Assembly (NCBI GenBank): GCA_016707585.1
Contig: JADJHL010000005.1
Span: forward strand, 131,743 to 195,742
DNA: 64,000 nt
Reading direction: 5' to 3'
Source of the DNA: Ignavibacteriales bacterium
GTDB taxonomy: Bacteria > Bacteroidota > Ignavibacteria > Ignavibacteriales > Ignavibacteriaceae
How positions within the stretch are numbered: position 1 is the first letter of the stretch; each line of letters starts with the position of its first letter. The notes beneath the pieces were generated by a model. That model had not been told where the DNA came from and did no database searches. It saw only the letters and a program-made list of their open reading frames with translations. The position numbers and the translations under genes are program-made. Positions 17,833-25,850 of this stretch are shown here, in pieces.

Positions 17833-18697
17833 AACGAATATTTCATACAAAATTAGAGTTGCTGGTGTAGTTGTTTTATACCATCCCGATAAAGATGTGA
17901 TTGAAAATATTTCTACTTATATAAATCAAGTTGGGCAATTGTTGATTATCGATAACTCTGATATTATTGATTCTAAATTAATTGATAAAATAAAATCTTT
18001 AAATAATGTTAATTATATTTCATATGGTAAGAATTTAGGAATATCTAGCGCGCTAAATCACGCTGCTAAAATAGCAATAGAAAAAGGATTTAAATTTTTA
18101 CTTACAATGGATCAGGACAGTAAAGCTCCCTTAAATTTAGTAAGTTCTTGTATTTCTATTTTTGAAGGAAGTAATAATGTAGGCCTAGTTACACCCATAC
18201 ATGGAAATAAATACGGTACTCATATTAGACCTGTTGTTGGTAAAACTGAAAAAGTAACTATGGCTATGACTTCTGGAAATCTGATTTCCTTGGATGTTTA
18301 TAAAAAGGTTGGCGGTTTTGATGAAGATTTTTTCCTTGATTATATGGATATTGAATATTGTTTTAAATTGCATTTGCATCACTACGATTTAATTCGAATA
18401 AATGATTTAGTTCTTGATCATAATGAAGCAGACCTTACTGAGATTAGTATATTTAAGAAAAAAGTCCATCCGCACAATCATAAACCTTTTAGATGGTATT
18501 ATAAAACGAGAAATATGTTTCTGCTTAGAAAAAAATATAAAAATATTTTTCCGGAATTATTTAGTATTGAATTTAATTCATATTTACGGATGATAGCCCG
18601 ACTGGTTTTATTTGAAAATTACAAAATTCAAAAAATCAACATGATTCTATTAGGCTGGTGGGATTATTTGAGTAACAAAAAGGGAAAAAAATTCTGA
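17813..18697 (+). CDS. GT2 rhamnosyltransferase-like protein, paralogue B
   Basis: 294 residues from the ATG at 17813 (an in-frame TTG at 17804 is less likely). Core motifs are GVVVLYHPDKDVIENISTY, LTMDQDSKAP and DYMDIEYCFKLHLHHYD. It aligns by eye along its whole length with the preceding gene, so the two arose by tandem duplication and then diverged. They probably add successive, similar residues to the repeat unit. About 200 bases without a gene follow, ending the tightly packed run. Confidence 0.78.
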   Translation: MTQQKIETNISYKIRVAGVVVLYHPDKDVIENISTYINQVGQLLIIDNSDIIDSKLIDKIKSLNNVNYISYGKNLGISSALNHAAKIAIEKGFKFLLTMDQDSKAPLNLVSSCISIFEGSNNVGLVTPIHGNKYGTHIRPVVGKTEKVTMAMTSGNLISLDVYKKVGGFDEDFFLDYMDIEYCFKLHLHHYDLIRINDLVLDHNEADLTEISIFKKKVHPHNHKPFRWYYKTRNMFLLRKKYKNIFPELFSIEFNSYLRMIARLVLFENYKIQKINMILLGWWDYLSNKKGKKF

Positions 18698-18897
18698 AAA
18701 GCGAATTATATAATTTCTATTTTTAAGGTAATTCTAAGTTCCATAAATATTTTAAATGATATTATTTACAAGTATTCATAGTAGAATGAGAAACTTAACT
18801 ATAATAAAATTATTAAAATATGATTTGTTTTTTATTTCATCATCTGTACATGATCGAAGTTTCGTCTACAATAAACAAAAATGTATATGAGTTTTTT

Positions 18898-19989
18898 ATG
18901 AATATTCCAATAACTGTTTTGATTGACGAAGGAAGATCTTCCATAGGTAAGCCGACAGGTATTGGATTACAAGCAATAAATCTTCATAAACATTTGAAAA
19001 AATATTGCAACTGTAAAATTTCAGATTACAAAGCGATGAAAATTTTACCAAAAGGAATAAGAAAATTTAGCCTTGATGCTCTAGTTAATATATTAGCTTT
19101 ATTTCAAAAATATGATATTGTTCATTATCAAGATAACTTTGTGCCGTTTTTAAAAGGTAAAAGTAAAAAGATTGTTACAGTACACGACTTGGGAGTTTTT
19201 TTGTTTCCCAAAACAGTTCCATTTATTTATGTAAGATATCATCAGCATTCAATTAGAAAAGTTTCTCAAAGAGCAGACTGTATTATCAACCCCTCAGAAG
19301 CTATTAGGAATGAATTTCTTAAAATGTTTCCTAATACCAATCCGGCACAAGTTATTTGTTGTAATGATGGCATTAGGGATATATTTTGGAATTTTAAAGG
19401 TTCAGAAAAAGTGCTTCTTGAAAAATTCAATATTCAGCCATATACATATTTTTTCTTTCTTGGCAATTTATCTCGAAGAAAGAATCTAAAATTTACTTTA
19501 GAAGCTTTTATAGAAGCAAAGAGTGAAAATCTAATTCAAAAAAATACAATTATGGTTCTTGGCGGACAAAAATGGTGGGGTGCTTCGGATTTTAAACATT
19601 TATTGCGTGATGAATTAGGTATAAGAACACTTGGCTATTTAACAGATGAGGATATTGTTACACTATATACATATAGTAAATCTTTTGTGTTTCCTTCATT
19701 ATACGAAGGATTTGGAATGCCTATTATTGAGGCGATGAGCCAAAAAACTCCGATTATTATTTCAAATATTCCTACAAATATGGAGTTAAACTCAAAGCAT
19801 AATAATCAAATGTTTTGTTTTGAACTAAATGATAAATTAAGTCTTATTGAAAAGTTTGTTGAACTTGACAAAAATCATTTATCAGTAAGAGAAAGTCTGA
19901 ATTATGGTGATATCTCGATGTACAACTTCGACAATATTGCTAAAGAACACTTAAAGATTTATTATAAAGTTTTGAAAGGCACTATTTGA
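18898..19989 (+). CDS. GT4-family glycosyltransferase
   Basis: 363 residues from the ATG at 18898; the frame is open from 18820, but the extra 26 residues are unlike the family. The GT-B N-domain starts IPITVLIDEGRSS with HDLGVFLFP around residue 94. The C-domain has FLGNLSRRKNL and FPSLYEGFGMPIIEAMS, the E-x7-E nucleotide-sugar site of GT4. The layout resembles mannosyltransferase- or WbaZ-like enzymes. A truncated relative follows at 20036. Confidence 0.82.
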   Translation: MNIPITVLIDEGRSSIGKPTGIGLQAINLHKHLKKYCNCKISDYKAMKILPKGIRKFSLDALVNILALFQKYDIVHYQDNFVPFLKGKSKKIVTVHDLGVFLFPKTVPFIYVRYHQHSIRKVSQRADCIINPSEAIRNEFLKMFPNTNPAQVICCNDGIRDIFWNFKGSEKVLLEKFNIQPYTYFFFLGNLSRRKNLKFTLEAFIEAKSENLIQKNTIMVLGGQKWWGASDFKHLLRDELGIRTLGYLTDEDIVTLYTYSKSFVFPSLYEGFGMPIIEAMSQKTPIIISNIPTNMELNSKHNNQMFCFELNDKLSLIEKFVELDKNHLSVRESLNYGDISMYNFDNIAKEHLKIYYKVLKGTI

Positions 19990-20035
19990 TTATCGATTAA
20001 GCTACCAATATTTTCTTAAATAATTATATATAGAT

Positions 20036-20780
20036 ATGAAAATAGGGATTGATGCAAGGCTTTTAAGTACTAAAATAAGAGGTACTGCAAGATATTTATT
20101 AAATCTAATTGAATATTTATCTAAGTATAATAATAAAAATGAATATTTCTTATTTCAATATGAAGATCTACCGCAAAACAATTCTTTTTATAATTACATT
20201 AAAAAAAAAGTAAACTTCCTCGTCAAATTTATGAACATTTTTGGCTAAACTTTCAATTACTTAATTTAATTGATAAAAATAAAATAGATATTTTTTTTAC
20301 TCCATATATTTTTGTGCCATTCAAAAAGAATAATTGGAAAAATGTTATAGCGATTCACGATTCTTCAACTAAGATTTGTAAAGATATTATACTTTTCACT
20401 ACAGAAAATATCCTGATTTTTTTATTCCCCCATCTATTAAAAGAAGTGATGCGATAATTAGGGTTTCAAAATCAGCTATGGAAGATATAATGAAATATTA
20501 TAAAGTTAATTCGAAAAAAATATAATATCTTCATTTGTGGACTGATGAAAAATATAAAACTAAGAAAATAGATTTAGAACAAAAAAAAAGAATAAAGAAT
20601 AAATATAATTTACCTGAAGAATTTATTATTATAACTTTTACTTATATTTTATTTGCCATGATTATGAAATCAGCTTTTTGGTTAATTAAAGGTCAGCATA
20701 AATATACCAAGGCTGTTATTAAAAGTTTTGTTGATGCTATAAAATGGAATATGGGTAAAGTTTTGTTTTTAGAACATTAA
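20036..20780 (+). pseudogene. Decayed GT4-family glycosyltransferase remnant
   Basis: The first frame gives MKIGIDARLLSTKIRGTARY, a standard GT4 opening, and stops at 20248. A second frame continues with PRQIYEHFWLNFQLL and IDIFFTPYIFVPF then IAIHDSS. A third gives SDAIIRVSKSAMEDIMKYY, and a fourth, from about 20535, reads KNKYNLPEEFI. After that the protein no longer looks like a transferase and ends at 20780, so the whole E-x7-E half is missing. Several frameshifts plus loss of the C-domain mean true decay, not only sequencing error. Confidence 0.7.
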
Positions 20781-20826
20781 AAATGAATTTGGATAATATT
20801 TTACAAAGTTTCTTCGGTCTATCGAA

Positions 20827-22008
20827 ATGATTCATCAGTATATAACTACTTCTAAATTGAAAAAAACAATTCATTTCATTATTGATTGGTTGGTTGATAT
20901 TTATGTCAAACTTTTTTTAAATATTTCTGATGTTGAAATAAAAAATCCCCAAAAAATTGTGTTTTTCTCACTAGGTCATCTTGGTGATGTATTAATATTA
21001 TCTTACATCTTTCCATTAATAAAGGAATTCTATCCCAATTCAACTATTGATGTAGTCGCTCCCGAATGGTGTTCGCCAATATTAAAGAATAATTCCTTCC
21101 TTAGAAAAGTTATTATCCATAACACTTTTCATGAAAATAGAAGCCCAATAAATTTTTTAAGAAAAATTTTACTTCAATTTAATTCGTTAAAGAAGGTTAT
21201 CGAGGAATTAAGAGAGCAACAGTATGACGTATCAATCGAAGGTAGAATCTCATATCCTAATGGTAATCGCATAGCTTTTAAAAGCAAAATTAAAAAACGC
21301 ATTGGCTTTGGATCTGGTGGATTTGGTTCGCTTTTAACTAATGAAATTAAATTCCCAAAAAGTAACTCCTTTCATTTGTTGGAAGCCTTGTTAAAAGAAT
21401 TAAGTGTTATCGGGATAAAAAGACAATTATCTGATATTAAATCTTATTATAACTGTAGTGTTGAAACATCAACAGACTTTTCGTCACTGATGAGAACTAT
21501 CTCTCTTCCGTTTTTAATACTGCATTTTGAAACTGGAAATCCAAATCGGAATGTCAATAGAGATTTCTTAATTAAAGTCGTAAAAAAAATAGTAGAAGAA
21601 ACTAAATTTAATTTAGTACTCTGTGGGATATCAAATGAAAGTAATAAATTTTATAGCAGTTTATTGTCTATGGTTCCTAATTTAAACAATCGAATTATAA
21701 GTGCAGTTAATAAGCTATCGATTGACGAGTTGTTTGAACTAAGTAAATATGCAAAAGCAGCCTTAACTTTAGAATCATTACCTGCTCATCTTTGTGCGAT
21801 AAATTGTGAAACAATTTCATTTTATAATAATGGAGCTGGTTCACTATTTTTCCCAATTTCAAATAAAAAAGCAAATGTAATTCACAACCACTCTAATTCT
21901 AAATATTATTATCAGCCAAATATTAAAAACTATTTTGTAAAAGATATTGAGTCTAATGAGACTTATGAGATTGTAGAAAAACTATTAATTGAAATAAGTA
22001 ATGATTAA
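20827..22008 (+). CDS. GT9-family (heptosyltransferase-like) glycosyltransferase
   Basis: 393 residues. KIVFFSLGHLGDVLILSYIFPLI (about residues 38-60) is the GT9 opening, and ILHFETGNPNRN stands at the donor-site position of heptosyltransferases. TLESLPAHLCAI replaces the usual D-(S/T)-(G/A)-P-x-H motif, keeping P and H. GT9 enzymes add heptose or related sugars to lipopolysaccharide core. An N-terminal extension of about 35 residues, FIIDWLVDIYVKLFL, could be amphipathic and membrane-associated. Confidence 0.72.
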   Translation: MIHQYITTSKLKKTIHFIIDWLVDIYVKLFLNISDVEIKNPQKIVFFSLGHLGDVLILSYIFPLIKEFYPNSTIDVVAPEWCSPILKNNSFLRKVIIHNTFHENRSPINFLRKILLQFNSLKKVIEELREQQYDVSIEGRISYPNGNRIAFKSKIKKRIGFGSGGFGSLLTNEIKFPKSNSFHLLEALLKELSVIGIKRQLSDIKSYYNCSVETSTDFSSLMRTISLPFLILHFETGNPNRNVNRDFLIKVVKKIVEETKFNLVLCGISNESNKFYSSLLSMVPNLNNRIISAVNKLSIDELFELSKYAKAALTLESLPAHLCAINCETISFYNNGAGSLFFPISNKKANVIHNHSNSKYYYQPNIKNYFVKDIESNETYEIVEKLLIEISND

Positions 22009-22060
22009 ACTTTCCATTAATAATAAGTAAATTTAGATACATTTAAATAATAATTTTAAA

Positions 22061-23197
22061 ATGAAAATAGTCCAAACTAATAAAGCTTATTATCCTAAAA
22101 TTGGTGGAATAGAGACAGCAGTAACAACACTTTCAGAAGGATTGGCAAATAAATATGGTGCTGAGGTTGAAGTTCTTGTTTGTAATCATAAAGTAAATTC
22201 AAAAAAAATTGAAAAAACAATTAATGGAGTTAAGGTTACATATTTACCAACTTATGGATTTGTGTTGTCGCTTCCAATCAGTCCAAGTTATCCCAAAAAT
22301 TTATTAGAAACCTCTGGCGACATCCTTAATATTCATGAACCTTTTCCATTAGCTGATCTTACCTTAGAAATTTTTCCTAAACTTAGAAAGAATTTTTCAA
22401 AGATTATTACTTCGTGGCAATGCGACATAACAAGACAAAAATGGACATTCCCTATCTATGGTAAGTTCATCCATAGATTTTTACGAAAAGTGGATAAAAT
22501 AATTGTTAATAATCCTAAAATTATTGACAACTCTTATTTTCTTAAACACTACAAATATAAGTGTGAGGTAGTTCCTATCGGGATAAATCTAGACTGGGCT
22601 AAGTCAAATTCAGATAGTCACAACTTGCAAAAATATCGGATAGGTGTTGATAATAAACTGAAGATATTATTCGTGGGAAGATTAGTCACCTATAAAGGAA
22701 TTGAATATTTAATTGAATCAATGAAATTTGTCAAAGACGGATTTTTATATATTATCGGTTCTGGTCCTTTGGAGAATTCTCTAAAAAAATTAATTATCGA
22801 TTTAAATTTAGAATCAAAAATTAAAATGATTCCAGAGGTTGATGATATAACTTTACAAGCATATTATAAAGCATGTGATATTTTTGTTCTTCCTTCAGTA
22901 AATGAAGCAGAAGCATATGGAATAGTTCAGATTGAAGCAATGGCGTGTGGTAAACCCCTGATTTGCACTGAGTTAGGAACAGGCACTAGCTACGTTAATC
23001 AAAATAACATTACTGGTTTAGTGGTATCACCTATGGATACAAAGGCACTTTCAGAAGCAATAAATCGAATCATTGATAATAAAGAGTTACGTTTGAAATG
23101 GGGAACAAATGGAAGAGCAAGAGCTTTTGAAGAATTTACATCCGATAAAATGTTACAAAGAACTTTCGAACTTTATCAAAATTTGTTGAAAGATTAA
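22061..23197 (+). CDS. GT4-family glycosyltransferase (PimA-like)
   Basis: 378 residues. GGIETAVTTLSEGLA near the N-terminus is the sugar-acceptor loop of PimA/GT4 proteins; VPIGINLDWAK, LFVGRLVTYKGIEYLIESM and FVLPSVNEAEAYGIVQIEAMACGKP supply the donor site with the E-x7-E motif. It probably extends the lipid-linked glycan on the cytoplasmic side. The gene ends 12 bases before the phosphotransferase that would start the repeat unit. Confidence 0.85.
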   Translation: MKIVQTNKAYYPKIGGIETAVTTLSEGLANKYGAEVEVLVCNHKVNSKKIEKTINGVKVTYLPTYGFVLSLPISPSYPKNLLETSGDILNIHEPFPLADLTLEIFPKLRKNFSKIITSWQCDITRQKWTFPIYGKFIHRFLRKVDKIIVNNPKIIDNSYFLKHYKYKCEVVPIGINLDWAKSNSDSHNLQKYRIGVDNKLKILFVGRLVTYKGIEYLIESMKFVKDGFLYIIGSGPLENSLKKLIIDLNLESKIKMIPEVDDITLQAYYKACDIFVLPSVNEAEAYGIVQIEAMACGKPLICTELGTGTSYVNQNNITGLVVSPMDTKALSEAINRIIDNKELRLKWGTNGRARAFEEFTSDKMLQRTFELYQNLLKD

Positions 23198-23209
23198 TTA
23201 AGACTTATA

Positions 23210-24613
23210 GTGTCCAAATCCGTAGAAAAAATATTACTCCTCCTAACAGATTTTCTAATGATAAATGCTGCATGGTTTATTTACAGCTACATCAGATTGG
23301 AAACAGGTTGGTTTGCATTAATTATTGCTCCTGAGTTTATCATTCCTATGCTGGTAATTTACTTTTACTGGCTTATCATTTTTACTTTTGTGGGAATGTA
23401 TCGCACCTGGTTTGCTTCTTCACGATTTGATGAAATATCCACACTCTTTAAAGCTACTTTCTTCGGAATATTTTTACTCTTCTTCTTAATTTTTGTTGAT
23501 GATTATATGCACAATGTTGCAACTGCAACTCGTATTTTAATTTTTATTTATTGGGGATTGTTTTTATTCTTTGTTGGTTCAGGCAGAATTCTTATCCGAA
23601 GTGTTCAACGCAATCTTTTAATAAAAGGAATTGGAAGAAGATGCGGATTAATAATTGGATACAATGACAAAGGTAAAGAAGTTTTGGAATCAATTTTAGT
23701 TGCTCCTGCTCTGGGAATTGATATTGAAGCTTTTGTTGCAGTAAAAAATGAAAACATCGGTAAAGATTTTAAAGGGATAAAAGTTGAAGGAACTACTGAT
23801 CAGTTAGTGGATATAATTCAAAAATATAATGCTAAGGAAATAATAATCGCATTAGAAAAAGAAGATCACGATGTTCTTGTTGATGTCATCACCAAAACTG
23901 AAGGAAAAAATCTTAGTTTAAAAATTGTTCCGGATCTATATGAAATACTAAGCGGACAGGCACGCACAAGCCAGATCTATGGTATGCCGCTTATCGACAT
24001 CATGCCTGAGTTAATGCCTGAATGGGAAAAAAAACTTAAGCGTCTAATGGATATAGTAATTTCTTTATTGATTTTATTGGCTAGTTCTCCAATTATTTTT
24101 TTAACTGCTATTGCAATAAAGATTGATAGCGAAGGTCCAATATTTTTTAAGCAAGAACGACTTGGACAAAATGGCAAACCATTTAAGGTGTTAAAGTTTC
24201 GCTCAATGATAAAAGATGCTGAAAAACATACTGGTCCTGTTTGGTCGCAAAAAGATGATCCACGTGTTACACGAATGGGAAAGTTTGTTAGAAGAGTAAG
24301 AATTGATGAGATTCCGCAAATGTATAATGTGCTTAAAGGCGAGATGAGTTTAGTAGGCCCAAGACCCGAGAGAGAATTTTTTGTAGAAAAACTTTCAAAA
24401 GAAATTCCTTATTATAAACGCAGATTAAAAGTTCGCCCCGGTGTAACTGGCTGGGCACAAATAAAACATAAGTATGATGAAACAATTGAAGATGTAAAAG
24501 TAAAACTTAAATATGATCTATTTTATATTGAGAATATGTCTTTGAGAATGGATTTTAAAATTTTAATGCGCACTGTTTTTGTTGTGCTTTTTGGCAAAGG
24601 GCATTATGATTAG
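23210..24613 (+). CDS. Polyprenyl-phosphate sugar-1-phosphate transferase (WcaJ/WbaP type)
   Basis: 467 residues from a GTG start. About five N-terminal helices and a CoA-binding-like Rossmann region (CGLIIGYNDKGKEVLESIL) precede the C-terminal bacterial sugar transferase domain with KRLMDIVISLLILLASSP, FFKQERLGQNGKPFKVLKF, RRVRIDEIPQMYNVLKGEM and SLVGPRPERE. All key basic and acidic residues are present. It transfers a hexose-1-phosphate to undecaprenyl phosphate, the first step of repeat-unit assembly. Glucose or galactose cannot be decided. It is the last gene before the four-helix-bundle insertion. Confidence 0.9.
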   Translation: MSKSVEKILLLLTDFLMINAAWFIYSYIRLETGWFALIIAPEFIIPMLVIYFYWLIIFTFVGMYRTWFASSRFDEISTLFKATFFGIFLLFFLIFVDDYMHNVATATRILIFIYWGLFLFFVGSGRILIRSVQRNLLIKGIGRRCGLIIGYNDKGKEVLESILVAPALGIDIEAFVAVKNENIGKDFKGIKVEGTTDQLVDIIQKYNAKEIIIALEKEDHDVLVDVITKTEGKNLSLKIVPDLYEILSGQARTSQIYGMPLIDIMPELMPEWEKKLKRLMDIVISLLILLASSPIIFLTAIAIKIDSEGPIFFKQERLGQNGKPFKVLKFRSMIKDAEKHTGPVWSQKDDPRVTRMGKFVRRVRIDEIPQMYNVLKGEMSLVGPRPEREFFVEKLSKEIPYYKRRLKVRPGVTGWAQIKHKYDETIEDVKVKLKYDLFYIENMSLRMDFKILMRTVFVVLFGKGHYD

Positions 24614-24629
24614 GCGCAGAGAGCATAGC

Positions 24630-24647
24630 GCATAGGGCTGAGCGTAA
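24630..24647 (+). repeat. Left inverted-repeat arm flanking the four-helix-bundle gene
   Basis: GCATAGGGCTGAGCGTAA lies within a stretch rich in AGCATAG/GAGCATA repeats (24614-24683). Its two blocks, GCATAGGGC and AGCGTA, recur in reverse complement at 25078-25108 beyond the gene, so the gene sits inside an imperfect stem. Confidence 0.55.
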
Positions 24648-24715
24648 TTTGCAAAGTGCTCGGAGCATAGAGCAGAGCATAAGAACAATGAAAAAAAAAT
24701 CTTTTGGGAGATTAG

Positions 24716-25072
24716 ATGAAATCAAAATTTAGATTTCAGGATTTAGAGATTTGGAAATTAGCTATTGAAATTGCCGATGAGTTGTTTGATATTGCTGATG
24801 AATTAGAGAAAAAACATCTATTCCGTTTTGCAGAACAACTTAGAGGTGCTGGCATGAGTATGTCAAACAATATTGCTGAAGGTTCAGGTTCTGAATGGAA
24901 AAAAGAATTTAAAAATTTTCTTAACATTGCAAGAAGATCAGCTTTTGAAAATGCTAACATCTTAATAATATTAAATGGTCGGAAATTAATTGAAGATGAT
25001 AGAGTAGAAAAACTTCTTGATAAACTAGATAAAAAATGCAGAATGATCACTAACTTTAAAAAATCATTTTAA
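24716..25072 (+). CDS. S23-type four-helix-bundle protein
   Basis: 118 residues, the standard length of the TIGR02436/S23 family first found in 23S rRNA intervening sequences. FQDLEIWKLAIEIADELF, AEQLRGAGMSMSNNIAEGSG and EFKNFLNIARRSAFE are family hallmarks. The protein is a small helical bundle of unknown cellular role, related in fold to the Avd accessory protein of diversity-generating retroelements; no reverse transcriptase is nearby. It interrupts two polysaccharide genes and is flanked by inverted-repeat arms, which suggests insertion as a unit. GGGAG lies at 24706-24710. Confidence 0.88.
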   Translation: MKSKFRFQDLEIWKLAIEIADELFDIADELEKKHLFRFAEQLRGAGMSMSNNIAEGSGSEWKKEFKNFLNIARRSAFENANILIILNGRKLIEDDRVEKLLDKLDKKCRMITNFKKSF

Positions 25073-25077
25073 AATTA

Positions 25078-25108
25078 TACGCTTAGCGCTTAGCGCTTTG
25101 CCCTATGC
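25078..25108 (-). repeat. Right inverted-repeat arm flanking the four-helix-bundle gene
   Basis: The segment starts TACGCT, contains two overlapping AGCGCT palindromes and ends GCCCTATGC, the reverse complement of the left arm block GCATAGGGC. It ends just before the start of the next glycosyltransferase, so the inserted unit spans roughly 24614-25108. Confidence 0.55.
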
Positions 25109-25116
25109 AAAAAAGT

Positions 25117-25839
25117 ATGAGCGATAAAAAATCATTAGTAATAGTCCCAACCTACAACGAGCTGGAAAATCTTCCCAGACTTATTCCGGTTGTATTATCT
25201 CAGGATGAGAGCATTAACATTCTTATTGTTGATGATGGTTCACCGGATGGAACAGGAAAATTTGTTAAAGATGAAATGCAGAAGAATAATCGCATTCATC
25301 TTTTAGAACGTGAAAAGAAAATGGGATTGGGTACTGCCTATATTGCCGGATTTAAATATGCTCTGCAAAATAATTACGATTTTATTTTTGAGATGGATGC
25401 GGATTTTTCTCATGATCCAAATGAGTTAAAGAATTTTTTAGTTGCAATTAAAGACGGTGATCTTGTACTTGGCAGCAGATATATTAATGGTGTTCGTGTT
25501 CTAAACTGGCCAATGGCAAGACTGTTGTTAAGTTTTTTTGCAAGTGTTTATACAAGAATTATTACAGGTATGCCTGTTAAAGATGCAACTGGTGGATTTA
25601 AATGTTTTCGCAGAAAGGTATTGGAAGCAATTGATTTAGATAAAGTTAAATCGAATGGCTATACATTCCAAATTGAGATGTCTTTTAAAGCTTATGTTAA
25701 AGGATTTAAGATCATAGAAATTCCAATAATTTTTATTGATCGCGTAAAAGGTAAATCTAAAATGTCTAAAAAAATTGTTCGTGAAGCAGTAACTATGGTT
25801 TGGAAGTTAAGGCTGCAACATATGTTTGGCAAATTGTAA
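25117..25839 (+). CDS. Polyprenol/dolichol-phosphate mannosyltransferase-like GT2
   Basis: 240 residues from the ATG at 25117. An ATG at 25105 lies inside the repeat arm and is probably fortuitous. IVPTYNELENLPRLI, ILIVDDGSPDGTGKFV, EMDADFSHDP (DxD site) and LGSRYINGVRV are the DPM1 core. ATGGFKCFRRKVLEAIDL and IFIDRVKGKSKMSKKIV follow, with no C-terminal membrane helices. It loads a sugar onto a lipid carrier at the cytoplasmic face; the GT39-like enzyme at 4125-5807 would be a plausible user. Confidence 0.88.
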   Translation: MSDKKSLVIVPTYNELENLPRLIPVVLSQDESINILIVDDGSPDGTGKFVKDEMQKNNRIHLLEREKKMGLGTAYIAGFKYALQNNYDFIFEMDADFSHDPNELKNFLVAIKDGDLVLGSRYINGVRVLNWPMARLLLSFFASVYTRIITGMPVKDATGGFKCFRRKVLEAIDLDKVKSNGYTFQIEMSFKAYVKGFKIIEIPIIFIDRVKGKSKMSKKIVREAVTMVWKLRLQHMFGKL

Positions 25840-25850
25840 GGGTCATATAA

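Noticed and set aside
24688..24730. Leader peptide starting MKKKSFGRLDE before the four-helix-bundle gene
   Set aside because: It is very short, out of frame with the known protein, and the A-rich start is expected by chance in this DNA.
24614..25108. Diversity-generating retroelement
   Set aside because: The four-helix-bundle protein resembles Avd in fold, but there is no reverse transcriptase, template repeat or variable repeat in the window.
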